Shown: positions 37,764 to 46,165 of the stretch, piece after piece
Layout: each line of letters opens with the position of its first letter
Numbering within the stretch: position 1 is the first letter of the stretch
Origin: Halarcobacter sp.
GTDB taxonomy: Bacteria; Campylobacterota; Campylobacteria; Campylobacterales; Arcobacteraceae
NCBI GenBank assembly: GCA_030145305.1
Contig: JAQYVX010000009.1
Span: 62,001 to 126,000 of the forward strand
DNA: 64,000 nucleotides
Reading direction: 5' to 3'
The notes under the pieces: generated by a model
The model's input: the letters and a program-made list of their open reading frames with translations, nothing else
Told to the model about the DNA's origin: nothing
Databases searched by the model: none
Program-made: the position numbers and the translations under genes

Positions 37764-39050
37764 TTATTTATTGAGTTTTTTTTCTTCTAATTCTGAGGCA
37801 TTTTTTATTATATCTATTCCAAATTTATCTCTTAAACCTTGAATTTTATTACTAAGTTCTCTTTTTTTCAAATCATTTTCATACTCAAAAAGATTATAAG
37901 TAAACTCTCTAGGTTTTGTAAAATTTGATACAGTTATATTTAATTGAACAATTCCATGGCTTTTATGATTATCGTTTTTTATAAAAAGTTTTTTCATATT
38001 AAATTTAAAATCCTCTTCATTAAAAATACGATTTACATTTACATAATCTTTGGATTTTATATTTGATTCATACTTAATTTTTATTGCATAAGTTAGTGGA
38101 TTAACATCAGCTTTTTTAACCAAAAAACAAAGATATCTACTTAAGATTATTACTCTTCTTTGAATCTCATTTCTATCATATATTTTGTCAAAAGTTCGCC
38201 CTATTCCTATTGATTTTTTATCTCTATGTTGTATTATTTGATTGTCATTTATTCCACAAACTCGATTATATAATTCAATACCAGGCTTTTTCCAAGAATA
38301 AAAAAGTTCTCTTTTCTTTTCTATATCACCTAAAGTTCTTATTCCATAACCTTTAAGTCTTATTTGATATGCTTTTCCAATTCCAGGGAATTCTTCAATA
38401 GGAATATCTCTTGTGAAATTTTTTATATCTTCTTTTTTTACATACTTAACCCCATCAGGTTTTGCGTACTCTGTAATTAATTTTGATAAAAACTTTGTAT
38501 TTGCAATACCAATAGAAATTGGTAAACCAAGTTCATTTGCTATTTTTTGTTTTAAATTGTATGCAAAATCCACAACTTCTGAATCTTCTATATAACCACT
38601 TAAATCTCCAAAAAATTCATCTATTGAAAACTGCTCTACTAAAGGAATTTCATGTTCTAAAAGTTTAAAAAGTTTTTGAGAAAGCTCGTGATATAAAGGA
38701 TAGTTAGGTGGAACCATTTTAAGCTTTGGACAAAGTGTTAAAGCTTCATTTACACTCATAGCAGTTCTAACCCCATAAGCTCTAGCTTCATAAGAAGAAG
38801 TTGTGATTATTCCTCTGATTTTTCCATTTTCATCTACAAAATAATCTTGAAAAGATTTTTGACCTTCATTAGTTAAAATAGTACTTACAAAAGCACCACT
38901 ATTTTCACTAATCTTTCGAACTTCTTTTTTAGTTGAGAAAATATTTAAGTTACTTCTCCCTCCAACAGCTGCAGGAATATTTTCTAAACTTTTATCAATA
39001 GTTCTGTGAGCAGATATAAAAAAACAATCAATATCAAGATGGATAAACAT
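37764..39050 (-). CDS. dinB: Y-family DNA polymerase IV
   Basis: A protein of 428 residues. The palm carboxylates are visible as HLDIDCFF (4-11) and FSIDEFFGDLSG (about 142-153). The finger segment with SYEARAYGVRTAMS follows the N-terminal motif, and a helix-hairpin-helix thumb shows FPGIGKAYQIRLKGYGIRTLGDI. It is a translesion polymerase. The start is the ATG at 39050 with AGGAG about 11 bases upstream. This 5' end is exactly where the second island is inserted, so its present leader and promoter are island DNA. A 12-codon dinB-like remnant remains at 49725-49760. Confidence 0.93.
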   Translation of the reverse strand: MFIHLDIDCFFISAHRTIDKSLENIPAAVGGRSNLNIFSTKKEVRKISENSGAFVSTILTNEGQKSFQDYFVDENGKIRGIITTSSYEARAYGVRTAMSVNEALTLCPKLKMVPPNYPLYHELSQKLFKLLEHEIPLVEQFSIDEFFGDLSGYIEDSEVVDFAYNLKQKIANELGLPISIGIANTKFLSKLITEYAKPDGVKYVKKEDIKNFTRDIPIEEFPGIGKAYQIRLKGYGIRTLGDIEKKRELFYSWKKPGIELYNRVCGINDNQIIQHRDKKSIGIGRTFDKIYDRNEIQRRVIILSRYLCFLVKKADVNPLTYAIKIKYESNIKSKDYVNVNRIFNEEDFKFNMKKLFIKNDNHKSHGIVQLNITVSNFTKPREFTYNLFEYENDLKKRELSNKIQGLRDKFGIDIIKNASELEEKKLNK

Positions 39051-39054
39051 AAAG
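39015..39054. repeat. Left attachment site (5' end of dinB)
   Basis: The first 12 codons of dinB plus the 4 bases before them match 49725-49764 in the same orientation. The core ATAAACATAAAG is identical, and the rest agrees at about 75-80%, with differences mainly at third codon positions. This marks the left island junction. Confidence 0.75.
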
Positions 39055-39100
39055 ACAAACTCCTATATAAAGGGATTTGTATAAGTATTTTAAAATAGTG

Positions 39101-39119
39101 ATACCGCACTTAGTACCGT
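39101..39119 (+). repeat. Left integrase arm-type site
   Basis: ATACCG-CACTT-AGTACCGT is 50 bases inside the left junction. The same 14 fixed bases with the same 5-base spacer length occur at 49589-49607 in the same orientation. This layout suggests binding sites for the integrase arm domain or a directionality factor. Confidence 0.55.
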
Positions 39120-40056
39120 TATAACTTTTCCCTTACACGGTATTATTATAATATATTGTAAGGGCGATATATAAGAAATATTGCATTTTGCAATATAAAA
39201 AGACATTGAGAGTCTTTGTGAGTTCTTAATACATAAGAGATATTATCGTTTTATTTGATAATTAGAGCTTAGTTAAGTATTAAAATGGGACTTTAGCTAT
39301 TGACGGGTGTTAAATACTTATCAAAAATGGGACTTTAGCTATTGGTATATCATAGGGTATTACTTTATTAATCTTCAATGCTATTAAATGCCTTTATTAT
39401 GGGCTTTATTCAAAATGGGACTTTAGCTATTGACAATATGGTCATACAAAAAGGTTAAAGAAATATAATCCCTTAATATCTTATTCCTCTCATGTATATA
39501 AAAAAGGATTTTTTTGTTAATTCTATATACTCACTTGAAAAAATTTCTTCTCTTGCAAATAAATAGTCTCTAAAGAATCTTAATAAATTAAATAGAAATA
39601 TTATATTGAAGATAACAAATGTTACTTACCTTTACAAAAAAGAACGTCAAACAATACTAAAAATATTAACCAAATTGGACCTTTATGTCAGCTAGGTAAA
39701 AAAGGCTTTACAATAACCAATTATAGGACTCTTGTAACAATTTATAAACATAAAAAAGTTAAAAAATATAAGTTTATACCCTATATAAAAAATATAATCT
39801 TCTGTAACAATACGATTATAAAAAGTAGAAAAAAGGTTATAAAAAACAAGTCTTATTAATTAATAGGTACCTAAAAAACATTGAAATAACTTTTTTTAAA
39901 CCATGAGCTTGAAAGCTTATGAAACTTAATGATTTTTATTGAGATTAACTGAATTATAAAATGAAAGTCTTAATTTTTTACTTCTAGGGTCTCTTTAAAA
40001 AAAGTCTACTTTTTTGCAAAAATAAAACAATAAAAAAAGAAATAAGGTAATAAACA
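39120..40056. other. Non-coding left end of the island
   Basis: Nearly 940 bases without a convincing gene. It holds a CCCTTAC/GTAAGGG inverted repeat (39132-39166), an ATATTGCA/TGCAATAT dyad near 39178-39197, the three direct repeats at 39282-39432, and a possible degenerate fourth copy near 39672. The rest is AT-rich. It could contain a replication or transfer origin or a regulatory region for the HTH gene. Confidence 0.5.
39282..39432 (+). repeat. Three direct repeats of a 21-bp unit
   Basis: Identical copies containing AAATGGGACTTTAGCTATTG begin at 39282, 39324 and 39412. Starts are 42 and 88 bases apart. The flanks are unique. A weaker look-alike (TTGGACC...CAGCTAGG) lies near 39676. 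The pattern fits iterons or regulator-binding sites better than a CRISPR array. Confidence 0.7.
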
Positions 40057-40308
40057 ATGAAATTCACAAATGAGAAAATTGAAATCATATATAGAGATTT
40101 AAAATCAAAGTATGACAAATCAACATTAGATATAAAAGAAGTTGCTAACGAAATTTCTTGCTCTGTATCAACTATAAACTTTTATTTAGCTCGTGGAGGA
40201 ATTGGAATACCTAAACATAAAAAAATTGGTACTTCAAAAAAGGCAAGAGTTGTTTTTAGCATTGTTGATGTTGCTGAATATTTAGCAAATACAAGTGAAA
40301 CGGCTTAA
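40057..40308 (+). CDS. Small HTH protein
   Basis: A protein of 83 residues with a helix-turn-helix at about 24-47 (DIKEVANEISCSVSTINFYLARGG) and a C-terminal helix (SIVDVAEYLANTS). It looks like an excisionase or a small MerR/AlpA-type regulator. It is preceded by AAGGTAATAAACA and followed 2 bases later by the SprT-like gene, so it is first in an operon. It could bind the repeats upstream. Confidence 0.6.
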   Translation: MKFTNEKIEIIYRDLKSKYDKSTLDIKEVANEISCSVSTINFYLARGGIGIPKHKKIGTSKKARVVFSIVDVAEYLANTSETA

Positions 40309-40310
40309 CC

Positions 40311-41168
40311 ATGATTGATGTTAATGAATATTTAGAGCAAACAAAACAAGATTGTTGTGAATTATTAAATATAAATCATGATGATGTACTTTTAACAGTT
40401 GGAGAGAGTTTAAATGGAACATTAGGAACATACAGTCCATCACATTTCTATCAAAATAAAAAAGACATAGGACTAATTGCAATAAATCCTATTTTGTTTC
40501 AAAAAGAATATCAACTTCTTTTGTTTTTTGTTATTTTGCATGAATTGGTACATCATAAGTTAAAAGAGTTCGAATGGCTTATTGATGAATTATATGACCC
40601 TCATGGAATACTTTTTAAAAAAGAGTTTGAAAATATTGGCGTTATTGTTGATGATATAGGCTATTTAATTAAATATTCTGAAAATAGTGATTTTCACAAA
40701 AGATATTTAGACTTTCTTAATTTATCAATGCCAATTACAATCAATACAGAAGAAAAAATTATCAATGAAAAAAATGTCTCAATTATAGGGCATGCAAAAT
40801 GTCCGAAATGTAAACTTAGTGTAACGACCAACCGTAATCATGAGCTTATATGTAAAAAGTGTAGTGTTGAATTGATAAACGATTACAACAAACTATTGCT
40901 TGCAGAATATAAAGAAAGAAAAGAGTTATTGAGTAAATCGGTTAAGCATTTTGAATATTTATGCTTTTATCACCCAATTAAAAAAATACAAAAAAACCAA
41001 AATATAAAGGAGGCTTTAAATGAAGTAACCAACTTAACCGTCTTTGACGCGATTTATGATGGAGATATTACAGAAAAAGGAAAAAAAGACCTTTTTATTG
41101 GTGCTAACAATGTAATTGTAGCTAGAAAAAATGTAAATAAAATCGAGGAGATTTTAAATGGAAAATAA
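40311..41168 (+). CDS. SprT-like zinc metalloprotein with zinc ribbon
   Basis: A protein of 285 residues. The metal site HELVH has His77, Glu78 and His81, with a third ligand at His98 in DPHGILFKKEFENIG. This order (HExxH then HGxxF) is that of SprT/Spartan-type proteins. A zinc ribbon follows (CPKC...CKKC, about 163-186). Spartan-type proteases remove DNA-protein crosslinks, but the role in island biology is unknown. It overlaps the next gene by 11 bases. Confidence 0.75.
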   Translation: MIDVNEYLEQTKQDCCELLNINHDDVLLTVGESLNGTLGTYSPSHFYQNKKDIGLIAINPILFQKEYQLLLFFVILHELVHHKLKEFEWLIDELYDPHGILFKKEFENIGVIVDDIGYLIKYSENSDFHKRYLDFLNLSMPITINTEEKIINEKNVSIIGHAKCPKCKLSVTTNRNHELICKKCSVELINDYNKLLLAEYKERKELLSKSVKHFEYLCFYHPIKKIQKNQNIKEALNEVTNLTVFDAIYDGDITEKGKKDLFIGANNVIVARKNVNKIEEILNGK

Positions 41169-41781
41169 AATTTTTGCAGAATTTAATGAAATGGAAACTT
41201 TGTTAATTAATGATGAGCTAACTATTCAAACAGCTTTAAAACCTAATCCAAAACTTGGAGGAGATATATTCATTTTATGGCTAGACCATAATAAATATAT
41301 TTCAAGAATACTTACTGCTTTTATGAGCGAACAAAGTGAAGATTACAAAAAAACATATCTTGACGCTTTAAGGTTTAACAATAATATTGAATTACAACTG
41401 TCAAATCCATTTTATAAGAAATTTCAAGATGGGAAAGTAAGAATATTAACAGAAACTCTTGAGACTATACAAAGTGACTTTATAAAGTGGTGCAACAACT
41501 ATTTAATTGAGCAAAATGAGAAGAAAGAATTAAAAGTTAAATTAGATAAACAAATTGGTGATGTATTCACTCAAGCTATTTCTATCTATCAAGAAGCAGA
41601 AAAAAAGATTCAAACTCTTTTATCTGATAAAACACTAATTAGACAAGCCCATAAACAAGGTTTAAGAGTTGTAGATACAGAGTTAACTGAATATAAAAAT
41701 TTTGTTAAAACTTTAAAAAGTCAAGATAATCATTTGGTGCAATATGTAAACAAGATGATTACAAAAGAGATGTTTAGATGA
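41158..41781 (+). CDS. Hypothetical helical protein of the island
   Basis: A protein of 207 residues, mostly helical, with coiled-coil-like segments (SDFIKWCNNYLIEQNEKKELKVKLDK, about 121-146) and no membrane segment or known motif. It starts inside the SprT-like gene (11-base overlap, behind GAGGAG), so it is translated with it. The partnership with the SprT-like protein is inferred from the overlap. Confidence 0.7.
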   Translation: MENKIFAEFNEMETLLINDELTIQTALKPNPKLGGDIFILWLDHNKYISRILTAFMSEQSEDYKKTYLDALRFNNNIELQLSNPFYKKFQDGKVRILTETLETIQSDFIKWCNNYLIEQNEKKELKVKLDKQIGDVFTQAISIYQEAEKKIQTLLSDKTLIRQAHKQGLRVVDTELTEYKNFVKTLKSQDNHLVQYVNKMITKEMFR

Positions 41782-41852
41782 TGGTTTAAAAGAGGTTGTA
41801 AAAACAATCTTTTTAAATCTTGGTGAACAATAAGCAAACCTCCTTATTTATA

Positions 41853-41896
41853 GGGGTACTCACAAGTAGTTTGTACTTTAGTCTTGTGAGTAACCC
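41853..41896. repeat. 14-bp inverted repeat before the recombinase gene
   Basis: GGGGTACTCACAAG pairs with CTTGTGAGTAACCC (one mismatch) around a 16-base loop, 32 bases upstream of the recombinase start. No T-run follows, so this is not a normal terminator. It may be a binding site for the recombinase, an attenuator or a crossover site. Confidence 0.6.
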
Positions 41897-41928
41897 AAAG
41901 GTATGTACAAAAAAAAGAAAGGAAACAA

Positions 41929-43011
41929 GTGAGAAATTCAAAAAAATTTGGAACAAGAGTAAGGCTTTACGACTTAAAAGACGGTGATATTTCATTTTAT
42001 ATAACTTATAAGGTCAAAGGTAAACTCAAACAACTTAAAATTGGTAAAAAAAGCGAGGGAATCAATGAATTAATATGTATAGAACATAGAAATTCCATTC
42101 TAAGCAATTTAAGACATGGTATTGACATAACAAAGAAATCATCAAATAACAATGTTCTTTTTAAAGAGTTAGCCGATAAGTACCTTGATTATGCAACAAT
42201 TCACGTAAAATCAAATAAGAAATATTTTGCACTTTATAAAAAGCATATTTTACCAATAATTGGGGATAAAATAGTATCGGATATGAACGATAATGATATA
42301 TTAAGAGTTCAAAGAATTTTAAGAAATAAGGAATTAAGTGACGCAACAAATAATCTTGTTGTAAAATTAATTAAGCGTATAGTGAGATTTGCACTTGAAA
42401 CCTCACATTTTGATTATATGCCTTTTAAAAACACTAAACTTTTTAAACTAAACAACTCAAGAGATAGATACTTAACAACACGAGAAATAAATAAACTATT
42501 TCACTATGTTACAGATGAACAAACAAAACTCTTTTTACACTTAGCCTTAACTACGGGAGCAAGAGCAAGTGCAATTTTAGAAATTAAAAAACAAGATATT
42601 GATATAGAAAATAAAACTATTTTATTAAAAGATGATAAGAGAAATTCAACTTATACGAGCTTTGTCCACGATGATGTTATGAATTTTATTAGCCCATTTT
42701 TTTATAAACTAGATACAAGAGACAACATCATTACTCAAAAGAAAAAGCCATTAAAAATAAATACATTGAGATATAGATTAAAAGAGGCTTTTGATATTTT
42801 AAATGAGGGAATTGATAACAATGATAGAAAGAATAAAGTTGTTATTCATACTCTACGTCATACTTTTGCAAGTCATCTTGCAATTAATGGTACAAGTATT
42901 CCCATTATTCAAAAACTTTTAAATCATTCAGATATTAAGCAAACTATGCGTTATGCGAAACTTTTACCCGAAAGTGGAAAGTTTGACTTAGAAACTTTAT
43001 ATCAAGGTTAA
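41929..43011 (+). CDS. Tyrosine recombinase (integrase), intact
   Basis: A protein of 360 residues starting with GTG behind GGAAACAA. An N-terminal arm-binding-like domain (about 1-65), a SAM-like core domain (75-165) and a catalytic domain are present. The residues are complete: Arg212 in GARASAILEI, His307-x-x-Arg310 in HTLRHTF, His333 in LLNHSD, and nucleophile Tyr342 in TMRYAK. It differs from the P4-type enzyme at the island end in length and N-terminus. It may mobilise an inner module or act as a helper. Its own attachment site is not evident. Confidence 0.92.
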   Translation: MRNSKKFGTRVRLYDLKDGDISFYITYKVKGKLKQLKIGKKSEGINELICIEHRNSILSNLRHGIDITKKSSNNNVLFKELADKYLDYATIHVKSNKKYFALYKKHILPIIGDKIVSDMNDNDILRVQRILRNKELSDATNNLVVKLIKRIVRFALETSHFDYMPFKNTKLFKLNNSRDRYLTTREINKLFHYVTDEQTKLFLHLALTTGARASAILEIKKQDIDIENKTILLKDDKRNSTYTSFVHDDVMNFISPFFYKLDTRDNIITQKKKPLKINTLRYRLKEAFDILNEGIDNNDRKNKVVIHTLRHTFASHLAINGTSIPIIQKLLNHSDIKQTMRYAKLLPESGKFDLETLYQG

Positions 43012-43019
43012 TAGAAACT

Positions 43020-43865
43020 ATGCACTATCAAGTTACTAAGCCATTTATTGGAATGTTAATGCAAAAAGACGACTTTAACAAAGTGATAAATCTTTTGCCG
43101 ACTCCAACTTATATCACTCATAGAACAAGTATCTATGAATCTAAAATATTAATTGTATATGAATTAAAATATCACTTAACAAGTCCTAAATCTTATAAGT
43201 GGTTTAGTGATATAAAAATCAATTTTAAAAAACATACTTTAGTTGATTTTGAGTTAATTGATAGTGAGTTTTATGTAAATGATAACACAATTTGCAATGG
43301 TGCAATATATACTCTTAATGAGCTTAGTAAAGTTTATGTAAACACAAATTTTATTAAATATCCAAGTATTTTATTTCCTCAATCACCTAAAGAACTTTAT
43401 CAAAAGTTATCTTGGTATGGTGCAAAACTCTATTATTACGAAAAACTTAATAAAGATATATTGATGAGTGTTGCTTTACAAATGAATAACGTGTTTAATA
43501 GTAATGAAAAATTACAATATAAAGAGTTATTTAAAAAAGTCATACAAGTATATGAATTTATAATAGAAAATCAAGATAATTATAAAAAGAAATTAACTCC
43601 GAATAATTTAAAGAAATCTTTGCAAAAAGGCGGACAAATAAGAGCAAATCAAAATAAAGAAAAAGCAAAAGCAAATGAAAAAAATATCAAAGAGCTTTTA
43701 AAAGACCCTAATTTTAAAAAACAAAGCGGGAAACCGAAAATAAATGAAATAGCAATAAGTTTAAATCTAAATAGAAAAACTGTTTCTAGAGTTATCTCAA
43801 AATTATCATTTGTTTTACTATATGCCTTTATTGGGTGTACTTTTAGCCAAATTACATCGATTTAA
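43020..43865 (+). CDS. Hypothetical protein with C-terminal HTH
   Basis: A protein of 281 residues lying 8 bases after the recombinase. Residues 1-200 have no family I know. A basic stretch (about 205-235, RANQNKEKAKANEKN) leads to a helix-turn-helix (INEIAISLNLNRKTVSRVISKL, about 241-262). The last 19 residues (SFVLLYAFIGCTFSQITSI) are hydrophobic and unlike the rest. They may reflect fusion to foreign sequence or loss of the natural stop just after ISKL. It is likely a DNA-binding partner of the recombinase. Confidence 0.65.
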   Translation: MHYQVTKPFIGMLMQKDDFNKVINLLPTPTYITHRTSIYESKILIVYELKYHLTSPKSYKWFSDIKINFKKHTLVDFELIDSEFYVNDNTICNGAIYTLNELSKVYVNTNFIKYPSILFPQSPKELYQKLSWYGAKLYYYEKLNKDILMSVALQMNNVFNSNEKLQYKELFKKVIQVYEFIIENQDNYKKKLTPNNLKKSLQKGGQIRANQNKEKAKANEKNIKELLKDPNFKKQSGKPKINEIAISLNLNRKTVSRVISKLSFVLLYAFIGCTFSQITSI

Positions 43866-43969
43866 AAAGAGGTGCAACAAATTTATTGATGACGTAATCT
43901 ATGACGCCTTGAGTTAGCTCGGAAGATTAAGAGAGTAAATTAAAAATTTTATTTCTCTGAAAAAATCAA

Positions 43970-44034
43970 AGGTACTTCTAGAGATTAAATCATTACGGGT
44001 ATTAGCAAGCCCGAAAAAATTCTAGAGACAAAGA
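43970..44034. repeat. Hairpin region between two island genes
   Basis: TTCTAGAGA occurs twice (near 43977 and 44022) and contains the palindrome TCTAGA, so the two copies can pair. They enclose a CGGG/CCCG hairpin (GGGTATTAGCAAGCCC). This may be a transcript structure in the 246-base gap before the HEPN-motif gene. Confidence 0.4.
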
Positions 44035-44111
44035 TTTTGAACTTGGTGAACTTTCATATGATATATAATGATAGGGTGCTATAATTATTCAAATTATATA
44101 AAAGGAATAGA

Positions 44112-44912
44112 ATGGATTTTGATACCTTTACAGAAAAAATTAAATTTGATTTTATAGGAAAAGAATTTGAGTATTTAAATACTACAATTGACACGCTTGT
44201 TAGAAATTATCAACAAGACTTTCAAGAAGAAGATGACAAATATACTCAAGCTATTAAAGAACTAAAAGAATCAGGCGAATATGATGAGCCTCTAGATGAA
44301 GAACATGCTCCCGATGTAACTTATGGTCAAATGATGGAGCACAACTTAAGTGAGCCTTTTTTTGAACTAGAAAGCTTTTCAAGTATAATCATAGAATCCT
44401 TAGTAATAAAACACTTGGCATATATTGAAGAAATTTTAATTAATATATCATTTATGATTCAAAAAAAGGAAAAAGAAATAATTCCTCCCAATTATAATGT
44501 TACAGGAGCATTTACAGATATGATTAAAGCCGTTAATTATATTAAACTTGTTACAAATGAAGAAATCAATATAAAAAGTACCGGAAATTGGAAAGTAATT
44601 ACTCATTTAAGAACTCTTAGACATCAACTAGCTCATGGAAAAAGAACTTTTGTTTTAAAAGAGGGAATTATTGACGATATTAATAGAGAATTACAATTAA
44701 TTGACAAAGGAACGATAATTTTAAAAGATTATGACTCATCAAATGGACTTGCACAGTATGGATATGAAGCTAGTCAACAGCCAAAGAATCCAAAAAATGA
44801 GTGGAATTGTTCAATTTGTTCAGACATAACCGTATTAAAAAAGTTAAATGAAATTTGTACAGATTTTATAAAAGAGGTAAAAGATATTTATAATGCTAAA
44901 TATCATACCTAA
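44112..44912 (+). CDS. HEPN-motif protein
   Basis: A protein of 266 residues, helical and acidic in the first 90. The segment THLRTLRHQLAHGKRTF contains Arg170-x4-His175, the HEPN RNase-type motif R-x4-6-H, in a helix followed by a turn. It has no membrane segment. HEPN proteins occur in toxin and antiphage systems, usually as RNA cutters. No antitoxin is adjacent on the same strand. It is convergent with the TIR-like operon, and the two share a bidirectional terminator. A link to that operon is possible but unproved. Confidence 0.6.
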   Translation: MDFDTFTEKIKFDFIGKEFEYLNTTIDTLVRNYQQDFQEEDDKYTQAIKELKESGEYDEPLDEEHAPDVTYGQMMEHNLSEPFFELESFSSIIIESLVIKHLAYIEEILINISFMIQKKEKEIIPPNYNVTGAFTDMIKAVNYIKLVTNEEINIKSTGNWKVITHLRTLRHQLAHGKRTFVLKEGIIDDINRELQLIDKGTIILKDYDSSNGLAQYGYEASQQPKNPKNEWNCSICSDITVLKKLNEICTDFIKEVKDIYNAKYHT

Positions 44913-44915
44913 TAA

Positions 44916-44945
44916 AGCGATATAGTTTAAGTATATTGCTCTTTT
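44916..44945. terminator. Bidirectional terminator between HEPN and TIR-like genes
   Basis: AGCGATATA and TATATTGCT pair (one G-T) around GTTTAAG. T-rich sequence follows on the plus strand, and A-rich sequence (T-rich on the other strand) precedes. It lies between two convergent genes. Confidence 0.65.
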
Positions 44946-44948
44946 AAT

Positions 44949-45443
44949 TTAATCTAATTTCCTATTTGTCCAATCATAGTTTCTACTACTTGGAGCTTTT
45001 TTCTTATCGCGATGGTATTCTGATGGAAAGTTATCTAATGCATACTTAATTTTTTTAGTCTCATAAGGAACTGAAACAAAATAAGCATTTTGTTTTAAAA
45101 TAGGTGGAGTATTTTTATGAGCAGTATTTGCATTATTTAAATTTACGGCAACAATAGGTATATCCATATCAATTGCAATTTCAATTTCCCATCTAACAAA
45201 CTTATAAAGAAACTTTGTTTTATCTCCAACTAAAACAATGGCTTGTTTTGAATTTCTCATTCTTTCTCTCAATTTTCTTTTTATTGTTTCCTCAGATGAA
45301 CCATCTCTTAAGTTATTTAAGTCATGTGCATTATTAAAATTAAAATCTATATTTGAATTTGCTTTAAGTGCTGTAAAAAACCTATAATGACTCATATCAT
45401 TATCTGCATCGAAAATTATATATGTTTGGTTTTTGTAACTCAT
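44949..45443 (-). CDS. Thoeris ThsB-like TIR protein (MTH538 type)
   Basis: A protein of 164 residues with a flavodoxin-like TIR fold. The pattern resembles ThsB/MTH538 TIR-like proteins: a first strand TYIIFDADND (7-16) and helix; AIVLVGDKTKFLYKFVRWEIEIAIDMDIPIVAVNL with Trp85-Glu86 as the putative active-site Glu context; and the later strand YFVSVPY. In Thoeris, ThsB senses infection and makes a signal from NAD+. It is coupled by an ATGA overlap to the channel-like gene upstream. No ThsA is present, so the channel may be the effector. It has a good ribosome site (AAGGAGAAAAACA). Confidence 0.75.
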   Translation of the reverse strand: MSYKNQTYIIFDADNDMSHYRFFTALKANSNIDFNFNNAHDLNNLRDGSSEETIKRKLRERMRNSKQAIVLVGDKTKFLYKFVRWEIEIAIDMDIPIVAVNLNNANTAHKNTPPILKQNAYFVSVPYETKKIKYALDNFPSEYHRDKKKAPSSRNYDWTNRKLD

Positions 45444-46102
45444 TGTTTTTCTCCTTGTTTATAAACTGTTGGTACAGAGTTTGTAATAATTATTGTAAAA
45501 AATAGAAAAGTATTAATCAACTGAGTTAAAAAGACAATCCTAATTTCTTGAGTCAATGGCTGAATACCACTATAAGTTAATGTAAATGCAGTTGATACAC
45601 TCAAGTAAATCGCATTAATGTAATCCAATGTACTAATATCAAATAATTCTTCATTGACTTTTAACATTTCTACATAATGAACTTGGTATAGATAAGCATA
45701 ACAAGCCAAATAATAAGCAATTGCAAGAAGATAGTTAATAAAATTTCTTTTTAATGCTTCTGCATCATTTCTTTGCGTAAATTTACTGCCCCATGAATGA
45801 TAATAAAAGTAAGTAAATAGATTACTATAAATTAAGTAAAAAATTAAGTATTTTGATATTTCGCTATTTATATTATTAACCCATAAATATATTAATAGAA
45901 ACCACTTAGAAAGAATAAAAATATCAATAGCAATTGTACTACATTTTCTTTTATAATTATTTACTTCAATTTCTGTTTGACTCGAGCACGAAATAAAGTT
46001 ACAAAGAAGTCTTGCAAATATCTTTACATATTCAACAATATTTGTGTAGTATAAAACATAGTCAATTAATATTTTGAAAAAAGGATATATAAAACTATTC
46101 AA
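45440..46102 (-). CDS. Four-helix ion-channel-like membrane protein
   Basis: A protein of 220 residues, with a TTG start behind AAAGGAAATAA. Membrane helices lie at about 53-74, 80-101, 120-143 and 188-212. Between the last two is a pore-loop-like segment, STAFTLTYSGIQPL (about 169-182). It lines up with the potassium-channel filter region T-V-G-Y-G-D-I-Y-P as T-L-T-Y-S-G-I-Q-P. Tyr, Ile and Pro are kept, but both filter glycines and the Asp are changed. I infer a cation channel of altered selectivity, acting as effector of the TIR-like protein. Confidence 0.7.
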   Translation of the reverse strand: MNSFIYPFFKILIDYVLYYTNIVEYVKIFARLLCNFISCSSQTEIEVNNYKRKCSTIAIDIFILSKWFLLIYLWVNNINSEISKYLIFYLIYSNLFTYFYYHSWGSKFTQRNDAEALKRNFINYLLAIAYYLACYAYLYQVHYVEMLKVNEELFDISTLDYINAIYLSVSTAFTLTYSGIQPLTQEIRIVFLTQLINTFLFFTIIITNSVPTVYKQGEKQ

Positions 46103-46165
46103 TTATTTCCTTTAAATTAATGTGTATAATTATTATATTTTATCAAAAAAAGTTAATTAATTTAA

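Noticed and set aside
39282-39432. CRISPR array
   Set aside because: Only three repeats of about 21 bases, with unequal gaps of 21 and 67 bases and no cas genes. Typical arrays have longer repeats and regular spacers.
44949-46102. Complete classical Thoeris system
   Set aside because: The TIR-like gene fits ThsB, but there is no ThsA with SIR2 and SLOG domains nearby. The partner is a membrane protein with a pore loop.
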